64,000 nucleotides of DNA from Acetivibrio sp964564015 (lineage in GTDB: Bacteria > Bacillota > Clostridia > Acetivibrionales > Acetivibrionaceae), in contig CAZLZR010000022.1 of the NCBI GenBank assembly GCA_964564015.1, forward strand, positions 5,991 through 69,990. Reading direction: 5' to 3'. The position numbers were made by a program, and so were the translations under genes. The number at the start of each line of letters is the position of its first letter. Within the stretch, counting starts at the first letter, position 1. This document shows positions 43,604 through 52,703 of the stretch, one piece after another. The notes beneath the pieces are model-generated. The model was not told the DNA's origin and made no database searches. It saw only the letters and a program-made list of their open reading frames with translations.

Positions 43604-44515
43604 ATGATTGATGTTTGTTTACTGGGAACAGGAGGGATGATGCCATTGCCGAACAGGTGGCTCACATCTCTTTTAGTAAGATATAACGGAAGAATGATTC
43701 TGATAGACTGCGGTGAAGGAACTCAAATTCCACTTAAAATGGCTGATTGGGGATTAAAGTCAATTGATGCTGTCCTATTTACCCATTATCATGCTGATCA
43801 TGTGGCAGGTTTACCTGGATTCCTTCTTACATTGGGTAATTCGGGAAGAGAGGAGCCCTTAACTTTGATGGGACCTCCAGGAATAAAAGAAGTGGTTAAA
43901 GGGTTAACAGTGATTTCGCCGGAATTGCCCTATGAGTTGAGATTAATTGAACTACCTGATAACGAAAATGCTGAAGCATGTATTAGTGATATTTTTATTA
44001 GGAGTATACCAGTCGATCATACCCTTACCTGTCTATCATATTGTGTTGAGATTAAAAGGCAGGGCAAATTTGATGTTGAACGTGCTAAGGAACTAATGAT
44101 TCCTGTAAACTACTGGAATAGTTTGCAGAAAGGTGAGAAAATAACACTAGGTAACAGAGTTATTACTCCTGAAATGGTTTTAGGCAAACCCAGAAAAGGA
44201 ATTAAGATTTGTTATTGTACAGATACAAGGCCGTCAGATGAATTGGCAGAGTTTATTAAAGACTCTGACCTCTTTATTTGTGAAGGTATGTATGGTGATG
44301 AGAATGACACTGGTAAAGCCGAGCAAAAAAAGCATATGATGTTTTCGGAAGCGGGACAGCTTGCCAAACAAGGAAATGTAGGCGAACTGTGGCTTACTCA
44401 TTATAGCCCGTCACTTACAGAACCGGAGAAATATATTGAGGCTGTGAGGACAATTTTTGCAAATACTGTTGAAGGAAGAGATTTACTGACAAAAACGATA
44501 AAGTACAAAGATTAA
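43604..44515 (+). CDS. rnz: Ribonuclease Z-like metallo-beta-lactamase protein
   Basis: 303 residues. The RNase Z/ElaC type shows in LLGTGGMMPLPNRWLTSLLV, the zinc motif FTHYHADHVAGLPG (HxHxDH), further ligands in SIPVDHT, CYCTDTRPSDE and LWLTHYSPS, and the PRKG...ICYCTDT region. These enzymes trim tRNA 3' trailers; MBL relatives with other targets exist. AAGGAGGAG gives a firm start. It heads a same-strand group of RNA and ADP-ribose genes and directly follows the RtcB-like remnant. Confidence 0.88.
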   Translation: MIDVCLLGTGGMMPLPNRWLTSLLVRYNGRMILIDCGEGTQIPLKMADWGLKSIDAVLFTHYHADHVAGLPGFLLTLGNSGREEPLTLMGPPGIKEVVKGLTVISPELPYELRLIELPDNENAEACISDIFIRSIPVDHTLTCLSYCVEIKRQGKFDVERAKELMIPVNYWNSLQKGEKITLGNRVITPEMVLGKPRKGIKICYCTDTRPSDELAEFIKDSDLFICEGMYGDENDTGKAEQKKHMMFSEAGQLAKQGNVGELWLTHYSPSLTEPEKYIEAVRTIFANTVEGRDLLTKTIKYKD

Positions 44516-44667
44516 AAGAGATAATCGAAGTGTGGCAAAAATAATTATGCAATAATAAAATTCGTATTGACATAGTGATTAGATATTAATATAATGATAT
44601 TAACAAAGTGTTATAAATATAATGTTGGTAACACTGTTTTACTTTTCTGTATAGGATAGGTGATAAC

Positions 44668-45615
44668 TTGAACGAGATATTGAGAAATAGACAAGGTTTA
44701 ACAGAGGTAGAATTTCTGGAAAAATACGATCCAAGTATGTTTGAAAGACCATCTGTCACAGTAGATATGTTGATTTTTACTGTAGTAGACGAAGAGGAAG
44801 AAAATTATCGAAAGCTACCGGAAAAAGCTCTGAAACTTCTTATGGTAAAAAGAGGAGATCACCCCTTTATGGGACAATGGGCACTACCCGGAGGCTTTGT
44901 ATCCATGCAGGAGAGCATAGAAGATGCAGCGCTTAGAGAACTTAAAACTGAAACGAATGTTGATAATGTTTATATGGAGCAATTATATACTTGGGGAGAT
45001 GTTGGCAGAGACCCTAGAACAAGGGTAATCAGTTGCTCGTATATGGCTCTTGCAGATAGCACTAAACTAAATATTGTTGCAGGAGACGATGCAGATGATG
45101 CTAAATGGTTCAATATTAGATATAACATAACTCAGGAAAAGAAAACAATTACTGAAAAAGGATATATTGTGGAAAAGCAGTATTCAATTAATCTTTGGAA
45201 CGACCAGTCCAGGACGCATGGGCGAGCAGTGAGCGAAGCGAACGACCAGTCTGAAGCCTTATCTGCAATTGTAAATGTAGTTGAAGCAGTTGAGGGGAGG
45301 GTAATAAAGACATCAAGAGAGGTAGTAGAATCAAATGGAATTGCCTTTGACCATGCTAAAATGATTGAATATGGAATTGAGAGGCTTAAGAATAAGATTG
45401 AGTACACAGATATAGCATTTAACCTTATGCCGGAATTATTCACTTTATCAGAGTTGCAGCAAGTATATGAGGTTATACTTGGCAGAGAACTTCTTGCTGC
45501 TGCGTTTAGAAGAAAGATTGCAGATATGGTTATTGAAACAAACCAGTTTACGAAGGATGCTGGACACAGGCCTTCAAAATTATATAGGTTTAACCATAGT
45601 TGGAGAGCCCTATAG
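44668..45615 (+). CDS. NUDIX domain protein with winged-helix C terminus (NrtR-like)
   Basis: 315 residues from TTG 44668. A NUDIX domain (about 28-165) with the box GGFVSMQESIEDAALREL, then KTETNV: the REx-xEExG core is altered (T and N at two positions), as in NrtR regulators that bind but do not hydrolyse ADP-ribose. The C-terminal about 90 residues (TDIAFNLMPELFTLSELQQV, YEVILGRELLAAAFRRKI, HRPSKLYRFN) match the winged helix of NrtR-type proteins. Likely an ADP-ribose/NAD-responsive regulator of this cluster. An insert GRAVSEANDQSEA near 190 is unusual. Confidence 0.8.
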   Translation: MNEILRNRQGLTEVEFLEKYDPSMFERPSVTVDMLIFTVVDEEEENYRKLPEKALKLLMVKRGDHPFMGQWALPGGFVSMQESIEDAALRELKTETNVDNVYMEQLYTWGDVGRDPRTRVISCSYMALADSTKLNIVAGDDADDAKWFNIRYNITQEKKTITEKGYIVEKQYSINLWNDQSRTHGRAVSEANDQSEALSAIVNVVEAVEGRVIKTSREVVESNGIAFDHAKMIEYGIERLKNKIEYTDIAFNLMPELFTLSELQQVYEVILGRELLAAAFRRKIADMVIETNQFTKDAGHRPSKLYRFNHSWRAL

Positions 45616-45986
45616 TAAAAGTTAGTGGTTTTATTGGAGGTATAAACAATGAAGCGTTCCGTGTATCATTTATTACAGCACCTGCGGTTAATGCTGGAGT
45701 CGTACGGGAACGTGAAAAAGGAAACATAGAGAAAATTCATAGTGTAATGATTAATAGAATTAAAAAGATTCTGTTAATTGCTGCCTTAAATAATAATAGA
45801 GCCATAGTTTTAGGTGCATACGGTTGTGGGGTATTTAGGAACAAAGCAGAGGACGTTGCAGGATACTTTAGAAAAGTATTGAATGAGGATGGCTATAAGT
45901 TGCTTTTTGATAAAATTGTATTTGCAATATATGATAACTCTGCAGATAAAGCCAAGATAAGAGTGTTTGAGCAGGCTCTACTGTGA
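45600..45986 (+). pseudogene. TIGR02452 family protein, 5'-truncated
   Basis: Only the C-terminal half of a TIGR02452 (DUF2263, microbial PARG/macrodomain-like) protein is present. EAFRVSFITAPAVNAGVVRE, then RAIVLGAYGCGVFRNKAEDV match the family core, but about 130 N-terminal residues are missing. The frame opens inside the last codons of the NUDIX gene, so a deletion has fused the two loci. The ADP-ribose-binding-like loop GAYGCGVF is kept. It may be translated from TTG 45600 or be dead. Confidence 0.7.
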
Positions 45987-46086
45987 TGATGAAAATTAAA
46001 TGTTGAATATTGTGAGTTAATATTTATTGAGCTGAGAGGGTCTCAGTAGTCCTTCAGAATCAAGTTTGAAATTATAAGAAAGTTGG

Positions 46087-47040
46087 ATGAAAATAATGTT
46101 ATGTATTAAAGATAGAATACTGGGCGGTTTGTGGGGATTATTAATCGGTGACGCTCTGGGAGTTCCTTATGAATTCAATAGACCTGAAGACTTGCCGGAA
46201 CCAGAGCAAATTGAATATCAACCACCTCTGAATTTTATGAGATCACACTCAGGTGTATTGCCAGGTACATGGTCAGACGACGGAGCACAAGCTCTATGCC
46301 TTCTTGATTCCTTGCTTTCATGTGGGAAAATGGATATAAATGATTTTGCCTCAAGACTTCTAAAATGGTATGATATCGGATTATGGGCAGTAGGTAACAA
46401 AGTTTTTGATGTGGGAAATCAAACGGCTAGAGCATTAATTGCATATAGAAATGGAAAGTCACCCTATGAATCCGGTAATATAATTCCTGAGGGAAAAGGA
46501 AATGGTTCTCTTATGAGAGTTCTACCTCTGGCTCTATGGCACAAAGGCTCAGATGAAGAACTTGTTAACGATGCACATTTGCAATCACTTGTTACTCACG
46601 GTCATGCATGCAATCAGGTTTGTTGTGCCCTATACTGCCTATGGGCGAGAAGGTTGTTGGAGGGACATTCAATCAATGAAGCCTATAATTTAGCAGTTTT
46701 AAGACTACGGCAAATCTACAAAGAGGATTCAGAATTCTACCATGAGCTTGAATGGAGCATTCGTCCTGACGAACCACCCGTAGGAAAAGGCGGAGGTTTT
46801 GTAGTAGATAGTTTGAGAAGCGTGAGAATGGTTTTAGTATCAGACAATTATGAGCAAGTAGTTAAATCCGCTATAGCTTTAGGGGATGATACAGATACAA
46901 CGGCAGCTATTGCTGGCGGATTAGCAGGTATATACTTTGGGGTTGATAACATTCCGGAGAGAATGTATTTGGGACTTAGGGGTAAGGAAATGGTGTATCC
47001 ATTAATTAATAAGTTCCTTGAATATAGTGAATGGATATAG
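46087..47040 (+). CDS. ADP-ribosylglycohydrolase family protein
   Basis: 317 residues, full length. DraG/ARH fold: GGLWGLLIGDALGVPYEFN at the N terminus, the metal-binding acidic motif GTWSDDGAQALCLLDSL (family TDDT), GKGNGSLMRVLPLAL, and the C-terminal GDDTDTTAAIAGGLAGIYFG. These enzymes remove ADP-ribose from proteins, nucleic acids or metabolites in a Mg-dependent way. Placed just before KptA, it could act on ADP-ribose products of RNA repair. A partial second copy lies at 49.65-49.96 kb. Confidence 0.92.
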   Translation: MKIMLCIKDRILGGLWGLLIGDALGVPYEFNRPEDLPEPEQIEYQPPLNFMRSHSGVLPGTWSDDGAQALCLLDSLLSCGKMDINDFASRLLKWYDIGLWAVGNKVFDVGNQTARALIAYRNGKSPYESGNIIPEGKGNGSLMRVLPLALWHKGSDEELVNDAHLQSLVTHGHACNQVCCALYCLWARRLLEGHSINEAYNLAVLRLRQIYKEDSEFYHELEWSIRPDEPPVGKGGGFVVDSLRSVRMVLVSDNYEQVVKSAIALGDDTDTTAAIAGGLAGIYFGVDNIPERMYLGLRGKEMVYPLINKFLEYSEWI

Positions 47041-47077
47041 TGAATGAATATGACGTTTTTAGGAAGGTTGATGACGA

Positions 47078-47617
47078 ATGGATTATACAAGATTAAGTAA
47101 AGCGATGTCTTATGCATTAAGGCATGCACCATGGGAATATGAGCTGGAGCTTGATGAACATGGATGGGTAAATATTGACCAACTACTATACTCGTTCCAT
47201 GAGGAAGAGAAATGGTCTGAGCTGGATATTAAAGATATTATTTATGTGGTGGAAAACTGTGATAAGAAGAGATTTGAAATGGAGGGCAAGAGAATAAGAG
47301 CTTTGTACGGGCATTCAATTCCTCAGAAGATAATAAAGGAAACATTGCAACCACCTGAAGTTTTATATCATGGAACAACAAGGCGATTCCTATCAATGAT
47401 TAAGGAAAAAGGATTGATTCCAAAAGGAAGGCAATATGTACATCTGGCTGTTGACACAGATATGGCTCTACAAGTTGGTAAGAGGAGAGATGAACATCCT
47501 GTTTTACTTGTTGTAAATGCAATGGATGCTTGGAATGAGGGAATCAAGTTTTATAAAGGAAATGAAAAAGTGTGGCTGGCCGATTTTATAGATCCAAAAT
47601 ATATAGAGGTTGGATAG
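47078..47617 (+). CDS. kptA: RNA 2'-phosphotransferase (Tpt1/KptA)
   Basis: 179 residues. KptA transfers an internal RNA 2'-phosphate to NAD+, yielding ADP-ribose 1'',2''-cyclic phosphate. Family motifs: RLSKAMSYALRHAP near the N terminus, LDEHGWVNIDQLL, IRALYGHS, LYHGTTRRFLSMIKEKGLIP, GRQYVHLAVDTDMALQVGKR, and HPVLLVVNA. Catalytic Arg/His residues in LRH, GHS and HGT are present. AAGG precedes the ATG. With the ADP-ribosylglycohydrolase, NUDIX and TIGR02452 genes it forms an ADP-ribose-linked RNA repair set. Confidence 0.95.
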   Translation: MDYTRLSKAMSYALRHAPWEYELELDEHGWVNIDQLLYSFHEEEKWSELDIKDIIYVVENCDKKRFEMEGKRIRALYGHSIPQKIIKETLQPPEVLYHGTTRRFLSMIKEKGLIPKGRQYVHLAVDTDMALQVGKRRDEHPVLLVVNAMDAWNEGIKFYKGNEKVWLADFIDPKYIEVG

Positions 47618-47679
47618 TTAATAACTCAACTTTCTTACATATAGTATTTTGAAGCTCTTGTTGCTCGCAAGTCAAGGTA
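47616..47679. repeat. Dispersed about 60-bp repeat, copy B
   Basis: TTAATAACTCAACTTTC ... ATAGTATTTTGAAGCTCTTG, then TTGCTCGCAAGTCAAGGT, matches copy A at 21521-21583 in the same order. It starts at the kptA stop codon and ends 40 bp before a mutS remnant, so it may mark a recombination junction. Confidence 0.55.
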
Positions 47680-47717
47680 AAAAGCGTACTTTTTGACCAA
47701 TTCTGGATAAAGTATAC

Positions 47718-47903
47718 GCTAATTACCACTTCCGTGAACAGATAAAAGATAATGATATTAGGTTTGATTATAAGATTTACGATGGTGCATCAACTTCCAG
47801 CAATGCAATAAAGCTTTTAGATTATATTGGATTTCCGGAAGAAATAATAACAGAGGCTGAAGATTTTTTGAACAAAATTGATTTAGCCATATATAATGGT
47901 TAA
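47718..47903 (+). pseudogene. 3' fragment of a MutS-family gene
   Basis: The frame ANYHFREQIKDNDIRFDYKI, YDGASTSSNAIKLLDYIGFP, then EEIITEAEDFL and TAA at 47901 is the end of the ATPase domain of a MutS-related protein (HFRE, DYK(I)YxGxSTS, AIKLLxxIGFPxEI). All upstream parts, including Walker motifs, are missing. It is the remnant of a deletion that joined it to the kptA side. Confidence 0.75.
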
Positions 47904-47941
47904 TTAGTACATTCCCTCAGCCCCATTGAAACTTTATGGTA

Positions 47942-49519
47942 TTACTTGTTTTCAACCGGGAATTTTCTAATCATACCTAATAAAAACTGCTTATAATAGC
48001 CAAAATCAATTGCTGTTATGTTTCCATCACCATCAACATCAGCAGCTTTCTTTCCATTGGGACTTGGAAAATCAGAAATCAATCCCAATAAATATTGTTT
48101 TATTAATCCGAAGTCTATAGCATTTCTCGAATTATTGCCATCAACATCTCCAACAATATAGCTTGTATGTGTTGGAGTGGGTAGGGGATTACTGCCGGTG
48201 AAAACTATATCAGGCTCTGCACCATTAGCTCCAAGTTTGATTTTGTGGTCAAGTCCCGCGAACTTTCCATCAACCTTCCAAAGTACTTGTTCGAGAATAG
48301 CATATTTCTCTTCATCCCAGGTTGAGAAGTCATCAAGTACCAGACCGCCAGTGTCACCGGCGTTCGAATTATAACACCAGAATGAGTGGCTGATTTTGTT
48401 TTCTTTGATGAACTGGCTTAAGTAGCCCATCCATTCTTCCCTTCTGTCATTATCGAGATATGATCCCCATTCAGCAATAAACAGCGGAGCCTTGTTTTCC
48501 TCCATTATATACGCCCAGTTAGGTCTCCATATTTGATCATAATAATTCTGGTAGGACATTTTGACCGGCATCCAGCCATACCACTCTCCGTTTGGTACTA
48601 CAGGATTGTCTTGAGTTGAATAGACCAGTTTATTTTGATACTGTCCAAGGTTTATTGAATATTCTGCGACACCCCTAAGATTAGCTCCCCACCAGGTAGT
48701 ATCATAATCTTCAGAATTCTTTGAGGTATAATCTTTTCCTTCCTTAGGCACTGACTCAACACCTTCTACAAAAATCAGTGGGTTTGGATTGACTTCAAGT
48801 ATTTTCTTTGCTGTCTCTTCTGCAATGTATTTCCAGTTATTCAAATCCTGAGAATCGTCCCATTTTGCAAAGGAATCTTCACTCCAAGGTCTACCATGTG
48901 GAGCATTTTTCAGATCATACGCAATTACTGTATCATCATTTTTGTACCGGTTTGCTACCCAGACCCATGAAGACATAAACTTTTCAGTCGTAATATCAGA
49001 TTTATACCACAATGGATCCATTTCACCCAGCGAATCAGACTTTGGGCTTTGCACACTCAAAATAATTTTCATTCCAATCTTTTTGCAGTGATTTATAATT
49101 ATATCCAATATTTCCAAGCTGTTTTTTTCCACGAGATTTGGATTTGAATCCTCCAAGGAATAGGTTGGAAAAGTGTATACACCTTGCGAAAAATTATATA
49201 GTAATTCCGTTGAGAGAGGTATCCTTAAAACATTTATTCCTCTGTCTGCCATTTCTGACAGTGCATCTTCCAAATTGCATTCTGGCCTCCAAAGACCGTG
49301 AATGCAGTTTGTCTCGGTATTAAAGCCGAACCAACTGGTACCTGTTAACCACACTTCATTTCCATTACAATCTACAATCTTATTTCCTTTTGCAAACAAC
49401 CAATCATCAGAAGTTCCTTCTATATCCTCCTGAGTACTGTCTTCAGCACCTATTGCCAATACAGACGTAAAACATACCACAAGCAACGATAGAATCACCA
49501 CAAAAATAATCTTTTTCAT
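47942..49519 (-). CDS. Dockerin-bearing GH5 family protein with altered active site
   Basis: 525 residues: signal peptide (about 1-24), GH5 domain (about 40-425), Pro/Thr linker, type I dockerin (about 455-520) with two EF-hand-like repeats GDVDGNNSRNAIDFGLIKQY and ADVDGDGNITAIDFGYYKQF. The dockerin would dock it in a cellulosome. The nucleophile Glu is kept (FIAEWGS, E350), but the acid/base position in the usual NEP motif reads NAP (A206). The conserved His-containing strands read IILSVQSPKSD and VYSTQDNPV where family members have DxHRP- and HDY-like residues. Either a non-catalytic binding protein or a changed mechanism. RBS AGGGAGAG precedes the ATG. Confidence 0.9.
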   Translation of the reverse strand: MKKIIFVVILSLLVVCFTSVLAIGAEDSTQEDIEGTSDDWLFAKGNKIVDCNGNEVWLTGTSWFGFNTETNCIHGLWRPECNLEDALSEMADRGINVLRIPLSTELLYNFSQGVYTFPTYSLEDSNPNLVEKNSLEILDIIINHCKKIGMKIILSVQSPKSDSLGEMDPLWYKSDITTEKFMSSWVWVANRYKNDDTVIAYDLKNAPHGRPWSEDSFAKWDDSQDLNNWKYIAEETAKKILEVNPNPLIFVEGVESVPKEGKDYTSKNSEDYDTTWWGANLRGVAEYSINLGQYQNKLVYSTQDNPVVPNGEWYGWMPVKMSYQNYYDQIWRPNWAYIMEENKAPLFIAEWGSYLDNDRREEWMGYLSQFIKENKISHSFWCYNSNAGDTGGLVLDDFSTWDEEKYAILEQVLWKVDGKFAGLDHKIKLGANGAEPDIVFTGSNPLPTPTHTSYIVGDVDGNNSRNAIDFGLIKQYLLGLISDFPSPNGKKAADVDGDGNITAIDFGYYKQFLLGMIRKFPVENK

Positions 49520-49652
49520 TTACAACTCTCCCTCACCCTAAATAGATAAAATATAATTATTATATAAATTTCTAATAATAATTCGTAAGGTGTTTAATTT
49601 ATCAGTCCTTATTTAGAAATTATGTAATTTTCTTATCAATAACAGAACATAA

Positions 49653-49956
49653 TAAAGAGTTCTCAGAATTCTACCATGAGCTTGAATGGAGCGTTAGTGC
49701 TGACGAACTACCCGAAGGAAAAGGCGGAGGTTTCATAGTAAATAGTTTAAGAAGAGTGAGAATGATTTTAGCATCAGACAATTATGAGCAAATTATTAAA
49801 TCGGCTATAGCTTTAGGGAATGATACGGATATAACAGCAGCTATTGTTGGTGCATTGACAGGTGTATACTTTGGGATTGATAGCATTACGGAGAGAATGT
49901 ATTTGGAGTATTGTAGTAAGCCAATAGTGTATCCCTTTATTGTTTTTGTTCATTGA
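49653..49956 (+). pseudogene. Partial duplicate of the ADP-ribosylglycohydrolase gene
   Basis: From TCAGAATTCTACCATGAGC onward this matches the 3' third of the gene at 46087 (from about 46727), and translates SEFYHELEWSVSADELPEGK, then IALGNDTDITAAIVGALTGV. Metal-site GDDTDTT has become GNDTDIT. No 5' part or RBS is present. The frame diverges after RMYLEY. It sits on the other side of the GH5 gene from its parent. Confidence 0.8.
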
Positions 49957-50193
49957 TAATCTTCCAATTTCATTATATCATATAAAAATTTTAATTAACA
50001 GTCTTATATTTTACATTTAATGGGTATATCATAGAAACTAACAAAATTAATCATAATGAGGTATCACATTTCACTATTTCACCAGACAAGACTTCAGGGT
50101 GTAGTACTGTATATATTAATGTGAATAAGGCAAAAGATTATTGCCCATAATTTAAGGAATAATATCTCAGATGCCGTTTTAAGGAGGAATAAT

Positions 50194-51177
50194 ATGATCC
50201 CGGAAACAAAACTTACTGCTGTTAAACAAGCCCTTGTGGCAACCTTTGGAGTAAATGAATATGAAGACATAAGGATGTTAACCGCTGGGCTTTCAACTGC
50301 CCTTGTTTATCGCATTATCGTGAAGGGTAACCCATACTTGCTTCGTGTAATAACTCGTACTGATGCAATGGGTGATCCTACCAACCAGTTTGCAAACATG
50401 AAGGTAGCTGCAGAAGCCGGGCTTGCTCCTCGGATATGGTACATGAATATAGAAGATAGAATTTCAATCACAGATTATGTGGAAGCTCGCGAATTTCCCT
50501 TGGATGAAGCAAAGATTAAGCTGCCAATATTGCTTCGCCGACTGCATTCTCTGCCACCTTTTCCTATGATTACGAATTATCATGAGGCTATGAATGGCCT
50601 TGTGAGAAAGTTTCAGGAAGCCAAAGTCCTTCCGGAGAGTATGACAGAAGAACTTTTTAGACAATATACACGGGTCACAAGTGTTTATCCTCGTAATAGT
50701 AAGGATTTAGTTTCGTGCCATAATGATCTTAAACCTGAAAACATTCTTTTTGATGGGGAGAGGGCTTGGCTTGTGGACTGGGAAGCATCCTTTTTAAATG
50801 ACCGTTATATGGATCTGGCTGTTGCTGCGAATTTTGTTGTAAAAAGTGATGCTGATGAAGCAGAGTATCTTCAGAATTATTTCGGGGAGCCAGCCGATGA
50901 ATACAGCCAGGCTCGCTTCTTTCTGGCTCGCCAGATGATGCATGTGTATTACTTTGCTATTTTTATGTTACACGGATCAAAGGGTAAGCCCATTGTACCA
51001 GGGATGGAAAAACCGGATTTCAGAGATTTTCATGACCGAATATGGAACGGTGAAATTAATCTGGCCGACGATGATGCTAAACTTCAGTATGCCTTGATCC
51101 ATATGGAGCAAGCACTTAAAAATATGAGAACAAAGCGGTTTGAGGATGCACTTCATATTATTGCTAATTTACCTTAA
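50194..51177 (+). CDS. APH/choline kinase-type phosphotransferase
   Basis: 327 residues. Kinase fold of the aminoglycoside phosphotransferase superfamily: glycine-rich loop region LTAGLSTALVYRIIVKG, catalytic loop CHNDLKPENILFD (HxDxxxxN), and Mg-binding WLVDWEASFLNDRYMDLA. A long C-terminal helical part has ARFFLARQMMHVYYFAIFML. It resembles choline/ethanolamine or thiamine kinases as much as antibiotic kinases. AAGGAGG supports the start. Monocistronic. Confidence 0.85.
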   Translation: MIPETKLTAVKQALVATFGVNEYEDIRMLTAGLSTALVYRIIVKGNPYLLRVITRTDAMGDPTNQFANMKVAAEAGLAPRIWYMNIEDRISITDYVEAREFPLDEAKIKLPILLRRLHSLPPFPMITNYHEAMNGLVRKFQEAKVLPESMTEELFRQYTRVTSVYPRNSKDLVSCHNDLKPENILFDGERAWLVDWEASFLNDRYMDLAVAANFVVKSDADEAEYLQNYFGEPADEYSQARFFLARQMMHVYYFAIFMLHGSKGKPIVPGMEKPDFRDFHDRIWNGEINLADDDAKLQYALIHMEQALKNMRTKRFEDALHIIANLP

Positions 51178-51325
51178 GTCATTGATATGAATAACTATAT
51201 TATACTTGAGCTCAACTTATCTGAATTAAATAACGTTAAGGTACTATATAGATTTAACTTTAGAGTTCACCACCTTATAATATTAGTTTTTGCTGAAAAT
51301 ATACTGTGATCGGATGTGAGGTTTC

Positions 51326-52564
51326 ATGAGAATAATTATGGTAACATTAGGTAGTGTCGGTGATATAAATCCATTTATATGGATGGGAAGAGTATTATCA
51401 AAAGGTGGCCATCAATTAATATTTCTGACAAATCCATTTTATGAAAAACTGATTACATCAGAAGGGTTTGAATTCCATCCTATAGGTACAGTTGACGATT
51501 ATTATATTGCAACCACTCCAGCTGTGACAACAGGGAATAAGTTTAAAGATAAAGGTGAAGGAATAAAAGCTGTAAAAAGGCTTTTTAATTATCTGTATTT
51601 AAAGCCTTCAAAAGATATATATGATATTGTCACAAGACTAAAAACCCCTGATACTCTTATATTAAACCATTTTTGCGTGTATGGTGCAAAAATTGCCGCA
51701 GAAAAGCTAAAAATTAGGAATATAAATATAAATCTTTCTCCGCATTGGCTTAGAACCTTTATGGCAACAGACGGTTTTTCTGCACTTATGGTAAATAAGA
51801 TGGTGAAAATAATAAATAGTTTTACTGATAATCAACTTCTTAAAAAAACAATAAATAACGTGAGGGGAGAACTTGGGTTACACCCACTTAAAAAAAGCAG
51901 TGTTGAGTGGATGTTTGAAGGCATTAATTGGTCTCTTTTCCCAGATTGGCTTTTAAAATTTAAGTTATCAGATAGTATATATAATGATTTTGTTGGTTTC
52001 CCTGAATCACTTAAAGGAGAAAGCGACTTGCCTGATAATGTAATGAATTTTTTAAAAACACATGAAAAGCCCATTTTATTTACCCCCGGAACAGCTTTTC
52101 GAAATAATGGAAAATTCTTCAAGGAAGCGGTATTTACTCTCGAAAAGATGTCAAAGCCAGGTATATTCCTTACAAAGTTTAAAGATGTATTACCCGAAAA
52201 ATTGCCTGACAATATTATTCATGCAGAATATTTGCCACTTGAGCAATTACTTGATAAATGCTGTGCTATTGTGCACCACGGCGGAATAGGCACTTGTTAC
52301 GAAGCTTTGAAGGCAGGCATTCCCCAGGTGATTTGTTACAGGATGGACGAACAAAGAGAAAATTCACATGCAATAAAAGCTTTGGGGGTAAGTAAGGAGC
52401 TTCCATTTGATTGTGTTGACAGTAAATTGCTATCAGAAAGTCTTCAGCTAATACATAGTAATGATGTATTAGCTAAATGTAATGAAATAAGTGAAAAGCT
52501 ACAAAGGGAATGCTCTGAACGAAATTTGTTGATATGTATGGAAAAAGTTCAAGGAATGCGATAA
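51326..52564 (+). CDS. GT1-family glycosyltransferase (MGT/erythromycin-type)
   Basis: 412 residues. GT-B fold: N-terminal MRIIMVTLGSVGDINPFIWM, C-terminal donor-site motif AIVHHGGIGTCYEALKAGIP, and then the PQ-type motif region MDEQRENSHAIKALG. It matches macrolide/sterol-type UDP-glycosyltransferases. Acceptor unknown; no biosynthetic genes adjoin it directly. ATG preceded by GTGAGG. Confidence 0.88.
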   Translation: MRIIMVTLGSVGDINPFIWMGRVLSKGGHQLIFLTNPFYEKLITSEGFEFHPIGTVDDYYIATTPAVTTGNKFKDKGEGIKAVKRLFNYLYLKPSKDIYDIVTRLKTPDTLILNHFCVYGAKIAAEKLKIRNININLSPHWLRTFMATDGFSALMVNKMVKIINSFTDNQLLKKTINNVRGELGLHPLKKSSVEWMFEGINWSLFPDWLLKFKLSDSIYNDFVGFPESLKGESDLPDNVMNFLKTHEKPILFTPGTAFRNNGKFFKEAVFTLEKMSKPGIFLTKFKDVLPEKLPDNIIHAEYLPLEQLLDKCCAIVHHGGIGTCYEALKAGIPQVICYRMDEQRENSHAIKALGVSKELPFDCVDSKLLSESLQLIHSNDVLAKCNEISEKLQRECSERNLLICMEKVQGMR

Positions 52565-52703
52565 AGTTGGTATAACATATAAAAGATATCAAAAAAATGC
52601 TGTGAAAAGTAAATAAATCTGATTTGACGGATACTCATCAATTCTTGTTTGGCATACCATGTATGGATTTTGGTTATGATATTACAGTAAAGATTTTGTT
52701 TGA

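Noticed and set aside
50194..51177. Aminoglycoside resistance gene linked to the 2-deoxy-scyllo-inosose-type cluster
   Set aside because: It is 8 kb from the cluster with unrelated genes between. The sequence fits the general APH/choline kinase superfamily without a clear antibiotic-kinase signature.
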